A stretch of 33,257 bases of DNA from Calothrix sp. CSU_2_0 (GTDB taxonomy: Bacteria; Cyanobacteriota; Cyanobacteriia; Cyanobacteriales; Nostocaceae), in contig JAAUPE010000080.1 of assembly GCA_012034595.1 (NCBI GenBank), positions 1 to 33,257 on the forward strand, written 5' to 3'. Of the stretch, positions 16,066 to 24,389 are shown in pieces. The translations under genes and the position numbers were made by a program. The notes below the pieces were generated by a model. The model made no database searches. It had not been told where the DNA came from and worked only from the letters and a program-made list of their open reading frames with translations. Numbering within the stretch: position 1 is the stretch's first letter; each line of letters begins with the position of its first letter.

Positions 16066-16960
16066 GGAAATGCGGGAGACTTAACGATTAACACCCAAGA
16101 TTTGCTTGTGCGAGATGGGGCAGTAGTTAGCACTGCTACATCTGGTGCAGGTAGGGGAGGTAATTTGACTATCAATGCTGACCGTGGCGTGCAACTAATT
16201 GGCACTGGTACGTTTGCTAATGATAATTTTCCTAGTGGTTTATTTGCTACTGCTGAAGCAGGTTCAATCGGAAATGCAGGAGACTTAACGATTAACACTC
16301 AAGATTTACTCGTGCGAGATGGGGCAAGAGTTAGCACTGAGACATCTGGTGTTGGTAAGGGAGGAAATTTGCTCATCAATGCTGACCGTGGCGTGCAACT
16401 AATTGGTACGTCTACTAATGGTCGTTTGAACAGCATATTGAGTACATCTGCAAATCAAGGCTTAACAGGAAACGCGGGAGACTTAACGATTGACACCCAA
16501 GATTTACTTGTGCGCGATGGCGCAAAGGTAGGGGCGACTACATTTGGTCAGGGTAAAGGAGGAAATTTGACCGTCAATGCCAACGGAAGCGTACAACTGA
16601 TTGGTACTGATGCAAATGGTAATTCTAGTGGTTTGTTTGCTTCTACCGAAGCAAGTTCAATCGGAAACGCGGGAGAATTGACTATTAATACCCCAGATTT
16701 ACTCGTGCGAGATGGAGCAGTAGTTAGCACTGTTACATTTGGTGTAGGTAGGGGAGGTAATTTGACCATCAATGCTGACCGTAGCGTGCAATTAATGGTA
16801 CATTTACTTCACAAGCAGATTCGTCAGGAAATGTAGAAGAACTGAGGCTTGATAGTGGTTTATTTGCTTCTGCTGAAGCAGGTTCAACAGGAAACGCAGG
16901 AGACTTGAAGCTTGACACCCGTCAGTTATTTCTACGTAACGGAGCTATCGTTGCTGTACG
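16066..16960 (+). repeat. Five tandem beta-helix repeats in exoprotein 1
   Basis: Units beginning GGAAAYGC start at 16066, 16270, 16468, 16663 and 16890, spaced 204, 198, 195 and 227 bases. The first three are multiples of three. The last is one short of 228, which independently places the lost base. Each unit encodes a GNAGDLTINTQDLLVRDGA-type segment. Confidence 0.75.
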
Positions 16961-17324
16961 AAGTACCGGAACGGGTAACGCAGGCACTATGAGCATTAGC
17001 AGTGATCGCATTAACTTAGACAACAAAGCCTCAATCAACGCTAACACCCGCAGCCCAAATAAAGACCCAAACCGCGAACAAGCAACTATCAACATCCGTA
17101 CCCAAGATTTAAGATTGCGTCGCAATAGCAGCATCACAACCAATGCGACAGGTGAAAACGTCGTCGGTGGTAATATTAACATTGATAGCGATCGCATAAT
17201 CGCATTAGAAAATAGCCGTATCAGTGCCAACTCCGATAACTTCCGTGGTGGTCGAGTAAAAATCAATGCCCAAGCTATCTTTGTCGGTACTCAACCCAGT
17301 GACACATCGAAATTTATTACAGCG

Positions 17325-17419
17325 ACTTCTGGTGTTGGTTTATCGGGAACAGTTGATGTCAATTCTCCTGATAATAGTTCGATTCAAAACAGCCTCACCG
17401 AACTTCCGAATAATGCGAT
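17325..17419 (+). repeat. 95-bp stretch identical in both exoprotein genes
   Basis: Bases 17325-17419 and 30066-30160 are identical. They lie within a longer, highly similar 3' region (about 400 bases) of two genes whose central parts have diverged. This points to gene conversion or recent exchange. Confidence 0.8.
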
Positions 17420-17649
17420 TGACACCAACGCACTCATCGCCAATAGCTGCATAGCCCGTGCAAATAAAAAACAAGAAAACAGCTTCATCATCACAGGTGG
17501 AGGTGCATTACCCAATCGTCCCGGTGATGTGTCGATGTCCAACTATTCCACAGATACAGTGCGTGGTGTCACAGATGAATATACATCCCGTCCCTGGAAA
17601 AAAGGCGACGCAATTATCGAACCAACGGGTGTATACCGACTCCCAGATG

Positions 17650-17700
17650 GACAATTAGTAATGAGTCGGGAATGTGAGTAATGGCGAGGCGATCGCAAGT
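17650..17700 (+). repeat. Direct repeat flanking the toxin-antitoxin pair, left copy
   Basis: The last codons of exoprotein 1 (MSRECE and stop) and the bases just beyond recur at 18570-18639. Thirty-five of the first 40 positions match, then the right copy has a 19-base insertion before GATCGCAAGT is shared again. Confidence 0.7.
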
Positions 17701-17861
17701 TCAAGAATAGTTTTGGCATAGACTAATATTGACTTACTATTTAATATCGAATATCTTCCACAGCCATAATCAAGCCCAAAACCAGACTTGAGTTATTTGT
17801 TTACTTCCACTTAAAAATTAGCAATAATAAACAAAGCGATATATTATGATTAAATCAAATT

Positions 17862-18137
17862 ATGGCTATCCTACTTGAATTAGACCCTGAAATTGAATCG
17901 CGTTTAATTGCCCAAGCCACAGCCCAGGGGATATCACCAGAAATATTATTGAAAACTTTAGTTGAAGGTTTGTTAGCAAATTCATCCCAACCTGCACCCT
18001 TGAAGCTATCATCCCAAGAACGTGCAGAAAGATTTGTAAATTGGGCTAAAAGCCACAAGAAAATTACAGCACCATCTCTTTCTGATGAAGTAATTAGCCG
18101 CGAAAGTATCTATACCAGAGAAGATGAAATGCTATGA
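17862..18137 (+). CDS. VapB-like antitoxin
   Basis: This 91-residue protein begins MAILLELDPEIESRLIAQA and contains GISPEILLKTLVEGLL, resembling a ribbon-helix-helix DNA-binding N-terminus, followed by a polar C-terminal tail likely to wrap the toxin. Its stop overlaps the toxin start (ATGA, 18134-18137), the usual translational coupling of type II modules. It would bind the toxin and repress its own operon. Confidence 0.72.
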   Translation: MAILLELDPEIESRLIAQATAQGISPEILLKTLVEGLLANSSQPAPLKLSSQERAERFVNWAKSHKKITAPSLSDEVISRESIYTREDEML

Positions 18138-18571
18138 GTTATCTGGTTGATACAAATATTTTGTTGCGGAACATCCAAGAGACTCATCCAATGCATGAAT
18201 CTTCTGTTCAATCGGTGAGAAATTTACTTGCACTAGAGGAAGCTTTGTGTATAATACCGCAAAATCTGATTGAATTGTGGGTAGTTGCAACTCGTCCAGT
18301 AGAAGTAAATGGGTTAGGTTTATCGGTTGCTGATGCTTTACAAGAATTAGAACAAATAAAGGCTTTTTTCATTCTTTTACCCGATACAACATCAATATTT
18401 ACAGTCTGGGAAAGCTTGATTCGTAAATACCAAATCATGGGCAAGCCTTCTCATGATGCTCGATTAGTTGCAGCTATGATAGCTCACAATATAACCCACA
18501 TTTTAACATTTAATATCAATGATTTTAAAAAATTTTCAGAAGTAACAGCAATTGAGCCTCGTGATATTTGA
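18134..18571 (+). CDS. PIN-domain toxin (VapC-like RNase)
   Basis: This 145-residue PIN-domain protein shows the metal-binding acidic residues D6 (LVDTNIL), E47 (NLIELWVV) and D108 (KPSHDARLVA), and a late N-I-N-D-F block (127-131). It would be a Mg-dependent endoribonuclease, held in check by the upstream partner. It overlaps the antitoxin gene by four bases. Its stop codon coincides with the junction to a copy of the exoprotein gene's 3' end. Confidence 0.8.
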   Translation: MSYLVDTNILLRNIQETHPMHESSVQSVRNLLALEEALCIIPQNLIELWVVATRPVEVNGLGLSVADALQELEQIKAFFILLPDTTSIFTVWESLIRKYQIMGKPSHDARLVAAMIAHNITHILTFNINDFKKFSEVTAIEPRDI

Positions 18572-18639
18572 CAATTATTAATGAGTCGGGAATGCGAATA
18601 ATTGCGATGCTCCTACGGAGCCGCTACGCGATCGCAAGT
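18570..18639 (+). pseudogene. Remnant of an exoprotein gene 3' end, right copy of the direct repeat
   Basis: Starting right at the toxin stop codon, the sequence reads in frame as QLLMSRECE followed by a stop (18599-18601), the same as the end of exoprotein 1 but with synonymous changes (TGT/TGC, GAG/GAA). It continues past the stop into GATCGCAAGT, interrupted by 19 bases holding the palindrome GCTCCTACGGAGC. This looks like the tail of a lost paralogue or a duplicated insertion site. Confidence 0.6.
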
Positions 18640-18661
18640 CAGAAAACTGTTTAATGATTGG

Positions 18662-18913
18662 CTAAAATGGACGGTATGGTTCCAGTAGACAGGGAGTTGC
18701 TGCAATTTTACCCAGCATTCCTAAATCTTCTATGGCTGTTTTCGAGGAAGTTGAGGGAGTAAACCAAATATCGACAAATTTTGCTTCTCCTGGTATTTCA
18801 TAATTAATTCTCACCTCACCCAATGGAGATAAAAATTCTTCAAAAAATTGTTTAGAAAATTGGTCAAATAGGTTTCTTGCCACTTCACATGGAAATTTGG
18901 TAAATGCTTGCAA
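18662..18913 (-). pseudogene. Truncated paralogue of the 260-1090 family
   Basis: This frame encodes 83 residues with FDQFSKQFFEEFLSPLGEVR, GEAKFVDIWFTPS and LGMLGKIAATPCLLEPYR, the N-terminal blocks of the same family as the protein at 260-1090. It stops just after EPYR, where full-length members continue for nearly 200 residues. The C-terminal LWLRILG region is absent. It is best seen as a 3'-truncated remnant, with the break near the exoprotein-tail remnant. Confidence 0.7.
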
Positions 18914-19040
18914 AAGACTTTGTAAATTATCTAATCACTAGAACATTTTAACTAGTTTATGTTACAAATCTTGAAAAGAGCATGATTGCAGCAGCGATTT
19001 ATTCCTGTGCGATCGCAACTTGGCTTGACGGTAAAGTTTT

Positions 19041-19061
19041 ACAAGTAATGTTATTACTTGT
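19041..19061. repeat. Small hairpin upstream of the FHA-FAD gene
   Basis: ACAAGTAA and TTACTTGT pair perfectly around a 5-base loop. It lies just upstream of motif site 4 and could be a dyad binding site or chance. Confidence 0.3.
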
Positions 19062-19083
19062 CGCTGCCGATTTTAATTTTAGA

Positions 19084-19097
19084 TGCATAAAGCTGCA
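19084..19097 (+). promoter_or_regulatory. TGCA-N6-TGCA motif, site 4
   Basis: TGCATAAAGCTGCA keeps both TGCA halves and the N6 spacing but differs at two spacer positions from sites 2 and 5. It lies 78 bases upstream of the FHA-FAD gene. Confidence 0.4.
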
Positions 19098-19175
19098 ATC
19101 GAATATACACAAAACTCTGCTGAATTCTTTTGGCAAATTATTTATTTTATAAAGTATATATCCAGTTGATGCGAA

Positions 19176-21270
19176 ATGGCATTAACTGTCAGCCAGCTAA
19201 CCAAATTTATGCAAGTTCAATTGAGTTGGGAAGACCCTGTAACTGGTGAAAGTTGGGAACCAGTTTTTATGCTTCCTGTGGCACTAGGTAGTAAACTGGA
19301 GAAAATGCCGACAAGTTATCAAACACAGCCAGTTGCTCAAGTGCTGCTGGAAAGTAAGGTAATATCTCGCTTTCATGCCCTAATTGAGTTGGTGAATGGG
19401 CAATTAACTGTTAGCGATCGCAGTACGAATGGAACGTACCTCAATGGTAAATGGTTTCATCAATCTAGTAAATCTTTTGGCAGTGGTGAGACTTTAAAAA
19501 TTGGTCCCTATGCGATTACTATTGTTGCACTTTCAGAACCAGAGTCTGAATTTACAGAAGTCGAATCTCATGAATCATCTGTTTTTAATCCTTCTGAAGT
19601 AGTTCAGGTTCGTGGAGTAAATTCTCGGCAGAAAACTCCCCCGGATTCGGGAATATTTTTTGAACCAGAAACTGATTTATTAGAGTATCGCTCGGAGAAA
19701 AAACAACAGCAAAATTTTGTACTTCCGAGTATTTTTAGTTCTAGTCATGTATCAATTGAAGATATAAAACGTACAGTTTTACTCAGTAATTATGAGGAAA
19801 AAATTATGCAGCCCTTGGAGGGGGAATAGGTAGTTTTGCTTGGGTAAATACTATCAGAATTTCTGGAGTCAAAGCCGAGCAAATTCGCGTAATTGGACGT
19901 GGTGACGGAAAACCTTATCACCGTTATCGCTTGTTATGTCGTAACTCCCAAATCCCAGAGGAATACGAAAGGATTCGTTCTAATTCTGACTCCTGCCCGG
20001 ATAACATTTGGGGCTGGCCAGGTTATGCTTTGAGAGAAGCTTGGAGCAGTGTTTTTTCTGGTAATCTAGTTCAAGCTGGTAAGTGTTTGTGGCAAGTATT
20101 TGCCGAACCTTTGTTAAATACAGATACTTACACACCGATTGCTGGTAATGTTTATGCTTCTATAAATAGAGAAGCCAAGCGTATTAGTTGGAAATCTATG
20201 TGGCGTGCTGGTGATATTAAAGCCATCCGTAAGACTGATGATGGTCGATATGTAATTGTCTATTCTCCAACAGGAAACGGGAAAAACGAATATCAAGTTT
20301 TAGTTGCAAAGTATATTCACTTAGCTATGGGATATCCTTCAGTACAATTTTTACCAGACTTGTTAGCCTATCGAGAATCAACAGCGATCGCAAATCAGTA
20401 GTCAATACCTATGAAAGCCACGAACATGTGTACCAATCTCTCAAACAGCATGGAGGTATAGTTGTTGTCCGAGGTAGAGGGATTGTTGCCTCTCGCGTTA
20501 TTCAACGTCTGTATGAAATTCGCCAACAGCATAAGAACCACCAAGTAACTATTATCCACCTCATGCGATCGCCTAACTCGGAAGGAACAAAATTTGGTTT
20601 AGCCAAACGTCATGTGGAAAATGACTGGGAATTTCAACCCTTCAACTGGCCCAAAGCTGCATGGGGAGGAGACATGCGGAAAATGTTAGAATCAGCCAAA
20701 CCTCCTAAACGCTACGAACTTCTCCAGGATTGGGGGGGAACAACCACCGCAGATAGACGGGATTGGCGTAGATTAATAGACAGGGGACTTAAGGAAAGAT
20801 GGTATCAAGCTTACTTTGGTAAGGTTGAGCGGGTTGAGCGGCTCAAACAGGGTAAACTAAAAATATTAATTGTTGGCAACACTGCTAACGGACAAATTAA
20901 CACCGACATTCCTACCGCAGATTTCATTATCGATGCCACAGGATTAGAAGCGAATCCCAATGCAAGTTATTTACTCAATGATTTGATTCAGAGATATCAC
21001 CTAAAACTGAATGCATTCGGGCGTTTGGATGTTACAAACGACTTTGAAATTAAAGGTATGCGTAGTCAAAAACAAGGTCGGATGTATGCATCTGGTGCAA
21101 TTACTTTAGGGGGTTCTTATGCTCCCGTTGATAGCTTTTTAGGGCTACAATATGCCGCGCAACGTTCGGCAGAATCTTTGGCGAGAATTGGCGCTCCTGG
21201 TATTAAATATTTGGAGGGCGTGAAATCTTTTTGGCAATGGATTAAATGGGCTAATAATCAAGAACCATGA
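19176..21270 (+). pseudogene. FHA domain fused to FAD/NAD(P)-binding oxidoreductase, two frameshifts
   Basis: Corrected, this is 698 residues. An FHA phosphopeptide-binding domain spans about 28-118, with SRFH (64-67) and D-R-S-T-N-G-T-Y-L-N-G (81-91). A linker leads to a Rossmann motif GGGIGS near 217 and a second nucleotide-binding-like segment GGIVVVRGRGIVASRVI. The later IIDATGLEANP and MYASGAITLGGSYAPVDSFLG segments recall flavin-dependent monooxygenase or oxidoreductase ends. Single-base losses at A6 19798-19803 and around 20373-20378 split it; with them restored the span is exactly 699 codons. The FHA domain suggests docking to phosphothreonine targets, for example of the kinases nearby. 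It overlaps the downstream membrane gene by four bases. Confidence 0.7.
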
Positions 21271-21713
21271 CACCAACATTATACGGGCGATGGCAAACAC
21301 GCATCTTTCTTTTGATGACAATTGGGGTAATTGTGACTTTACCCTTTGCATTAGGATATATAGGCATTGGAACAAGTGGAATTTATTTTTGGGTACTTTT
21401 TTATGCGGGAATATTTGGTTTAACTTGGGATATTCTTTATAACTGGTTACAAAAGTTTTTTTGGGATCATGACTGGCCCGGTGTAGTACAATTTTGTGCT
21501 TGTATTGTTGAGGGAATATTATTATCTTTACTAATTCAATTGAATTTACTGCCAAATATTCCTCAGCCAGAATTCAATCTACAATGGTTTGTGATTCATT
21601 ACAGCACAGTTTCAATATTTGCTTATTTGACTGCTTGGGTAATCATGCGATTATTCTTCCCTCGCTGGCGATTTCGTGGTGGGGTTTGGATGGGACGTTG
21701 GGGTAAAACCTGA
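21267..21713 (+). CDS. Four-helix membrane protein, partner of the FHA-FAD protein
   Basis: This 148-residue integral membrane protein has helices at about 12-32, 38-60, 70-95 and 108-130, a WDHDWPG motif in the loop before helix 3, and a basic C-terminal tail (RWRFRGGVWMGRWGK). Its ATG overlaps the stop of the FHA-FAD gene (ATGA), implying translational coupling and a shared role, perhaps as membrane anchor or electron-transfer partner. I do not recognise the family. Confidence 0.65.
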   Translation: MTPTLYGRWQTRIFLLMTIGVIVTLPFALGYIGIGTSGIYFWVLFYAGIFGLTWDILYNWLQKFFWDHDWPGVVQFCACIVEGILLSLLIQLNLLPNIPQPEFNLQWFVIHYSTVSIFAYLTAWVIMRLFFPRWRFRGGVWMGRWGKT

Positions 21714-21767
21714 ATAAATATTCCTAATCTATACCAAGTCAAATAATGATTACAAAACATCTAACGA

Positions 21768-21794
21768 TAGAGACGTTGCAGTGCAGCGTCTCTA
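21768..21794. repeat. Hairpin of the TAGAGACG / CGTCTCTA family
   Basis: Arms of 13 bp (21768-21780 and 21782-21794) pair with one mismatch around a central G. It lies 55 bases after the membrane-protein stop and may end transcription. Confidence 0.6.
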
Positions 21795-22000
21795 CAAACA
21801 TGTATTTGTCGTATTGTTTTTTCAAATAGTTATGCTTTAGCTTGCTTACCGTAGGGTAGGTGATTCGGGCATTAAACGTTGATTTTGCGACTATTTTTAG
21901 GCGATACCTGCGACGGGCTACGCCTAGCCTGTTAACTTTGTGGGTTTTAGAGGTTATAAATTCATGAAAAATCTGTGGTGCAAAAGAAAATATCGGGTAG

Positions 22001-22020
22001 GGGCAAACGGCTGTTTGCCC
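22001..22020. repeat. GGGCAAAC hairpin
   Basis: GGGCAAAC and GTTTGCCC pair perfectly around GGCT. The same sequence is, from memory, a common dispersed repeat in filamentous cyanobacteria. Confidence 0.55.
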
Positions 22021-22331
22021 TGATTTTGTGATGACATAAAAATTGCATGAACCAAAAACACGAAATTTTCATCAAAGTCAACAGCCTAGGCTACGCCTAC
22101 GCAACCAACTAAGTATCTGATTTATAAAAGCCTGAAAAGACATATTTCTGTAAAACTTTGCCACGAGGATACTCCCCGGTGGGAAGATTTTACGTTAATG
22201 GATAAGATGATTTGTTTGTAAAATGCGTAATCCCTAAAAAAATATAGTTTAGAAACTCTACTAATAAGAAGTTTGGATGTAAATCATACAAAAAAATTTA
22301 GGTAATTGAAATAAATATATCTAATCAAAAG

Positions 22332-22366
22332 CTTGTAGAGAAGTAACATTAATACGTCTCTACAAG
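22332..22366. repeat. Hairpin with CTTGTAGAGA / TCTCTACAAG arms
   Basis: Perfect 10-bp arms with a 15-base loop, 35 bases past the end of the kinase 1 gene on the minus strand. It is suitably placed to end that transcript and shares TCTCTAC with the hairpins at 9151 and 21768. Confidence 0.55.
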
Positions 22367-22400
22367 TATGCAATTAAAATGCAATATAGTTTTACTATTA

Positions 22401-24325
22401 TCAAATACCTTGACTTACTACATTAAGTTTTTCTGTTGCTTCCTTCCTTGCATCGATCGCATCTTTGTAATCAGGCTTTAGTTGAATTGCTCGATCGTAG
22501 GCTATTATTGCTTCTTGATACTTTTTCAACTCAAATAATGCTCTACCTTTCCCTAACCAAGCCAAAGCGTTATCTGGCTGATGTTTTAATGATTCTTCTA
22601 TTGCTTGGATTGTATCTTCGTATCTCTTTAGCTTAAATAAAGCAATTGATTTTCCGACCAAAGCACTAGAATATTTGGGTTGAATTTTGATAGCTTCATC
22701 AAAAGAATATAGAGCTTCTTGATATCGTTGAAGATTCAAGAATACTTGACCTTTTTCATACCAAGTTATGATAGCTTGAGGTTGAATTGTTGTTGCTTTA
22801 TCATAAGCTTCTAAGGCTTCTGGATATTTTTGCAAATTGTAATGTAGAATATTTGCCTTGTAATGCCAAGCATCGTAATTATCAGGAGCGATTTCAATGG
22901 ACTTGTCAAAATCCTTCAATGCTTCTTCATTTTTATTTTGTTTTGATAATGCAAATCCCCGGTTATTCAATGCATAGGTACTTTTGGCATCTATTGCTAA
23001 TACTTGATTAGCAATGGCAATTACTTCATCAAATTTCTCTTGCTCTCTCAGTATATAAGCTTTATCATTCAAAATCTGGACATCATTAGGTTTAACCGCC
23101 AATGCTTTATCTAATGTTGACAAAGATTCTGGGATTTTCTCTAATCGATATAAAGCAATAGCTTTACTCCTGATAATTTCCGGAACATTATTGGGATTAT
23201 TTTTCAAAGCTTGGTCATACAAATTAATCGCTTCTTCATATTTTTCTGCCTGAAATAGTTCCTCTGCTTTCTTGAATATTTCATCCTGATTATTTGTAAT
23301 TGTGAAACTTGTCTGGACAGATAGTTGATTTTGATGAATTGACGCTAGGATTTTAGGAACTGCAAAAACTGTACCTAATACTGCTAAAGGAATCAATAAA
23401 TACTTGATTTTGGAAAGTTTCAGTTTTGGTAGTTTTCTGGCTGCAAAAGTGGAAGTAAAGCTACTAAACTGGGACTCCCAAGGACTTTGTGAATTGACAT
23501 TACCCAAATCTTTTAAGACCTCATTAACATCATGGTAACGGTCTGTGTAATGCGATCGCACCATTTATCTAAGATAGCTACTAATCTTTTGTTTATATTT
23601 GCAGCCAGGTGATGCCAAATAACTTCTCCCGTGCGACTATCTTCTTTCAAATCAATTGGTGCTATTCCTGTTAAAGCATGAATGGCAGTCATCCCCAAAG
23701 CATAAATATCGCTACTGGGACGAGGTTTACCACCTTGTTGTTCATTTGGCATATAACCTCTTGTACCAACCGCAATGGTAGAACTTGTTAAACCATCGGA
23801 AGAAGTTTCTTGAGTGCTAATTTGCTTAACAGAGCCAAAATCAATCAGTACAAATTTGCCATCACTACGACGACGAATTAAATTTGAGGGTTTGATATCG
23901 CGATGAATGACGTGATGTTGGTGAACAAATTTTAAGATGTGGAGAACATCTTGTAAAAAGTCAATCACCTGTGTTTCGCTCAGTTGCTTGAAGAACTCAA
24001 GTTCTTTTTTAAAATCTTCACCAGGAATATATTCTTGAGCTAAATAAAATTCCTCCTCTTCTTCAAAGTCAGCTAATAAGCGGGGTATTTGGTTATGGCT
24101 ACCTAATTTATATAAAAACTGCGCTTCTCTTTTAAATAAAGTTCTGGCAGCTTTTAAAGTATCATCATCTGTTTTTTTGGGTTTGAGTCGTTTGATAACA
24201 CAACAAGAATCCATTTTTAACTTATCTATTGCCTTATAAGTTTCGCCAAAACCACCTCTTCCTAGAAACCTTTGGATTTCGTAGCAACCAAGCAAAATTT
24301 TACCATCAGGAATTTGTGTGTCCAT
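22401..24325 (-). pseudogene. Ser/Thr protein kinase with TPR tail (kinase 1), one frameshift
   Basis: Corrected, this is 641 residues. The Hanks-type kinase domain spans about 15-275 with all key residues: glycine loop G22-R-G-G-F-G27, K45 (CVIKRL), HRDIKPSN (141-148) and D162-F-G. A membrane helix at about 306-327 (YLLIPLAVLGTVFAV) is followed by eight or more TPR repeats, placing the TPRs on the other side of the membrane. One A is missing in the run complementary to T3 at 23564-23566, between LDK and MVRSHYTDRY; with it restored the span is 642 codons. The ATG at 24325 is preferred over an upstream TTG. It lies 64 bases downstream of kinase 2 and is probably co-transcribed. Confidence 0.82.
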
Positions 24326-24389
24326 TACCAAGATACCTTTTGTGAACAAGTAAATAATTTTCAGATTTGTTTTAGTAATTTTGCTAAGA

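Larger units (their letters stand above)
14137..17681 (+). pseudogene. TPS exoprotein 1 (TpsA / filamentous-haemagglutinin-like), one frameshift
   Basis: Corrected, this is an 1181-residue secreted beta-helix protein. It has a signal peptide ending near PVFAQ and a TPS secretion domain at about 35-270 with the diagnostic NPNGIIFG and the ITGGATRGINLFHSF block. A long region of repeats follows, such as GNAGDLTINTQDLLVRDGA. The conserved C-terminal region contains SCIARANKKQENSFIITGGG and ends MSRECE. A single T is missing at 16796, where sibling repeats read AATTGG; with it restored, repeat spacing and the total (1182 codons) come into register. Secretion would need a TpsB transporter, and the only one here is at 30565-32294. 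A role in adhesion or contact is likely but not shown. Confidence 0.82.
21714..22400. other. Intergenic region with several palindromes
   Basis: There is no gene in these 687 bases. They contain hairpins at 21768-21794, 22001-22020 and 22332-22366, and short GC-rich dispersed segments near 21901 and 22085 that share GGCTACGCCTA. Confidence 0.6.

Noticed and set aside
16066-16960. Regularly spaced repeats that might suggest a CRISPR array
   Set aside because: Units are about 200 bases, in frame, and encode beta-helix repeats of an exoprotein.
20428-21270. A separate oxidoreductase gene starting at 20428
   Set aside because: Its apparent start is a GTG inside a conserved stretch; coding similarity continues upstream in another frame, so it is the 3' part of the FHA-FAD gene.
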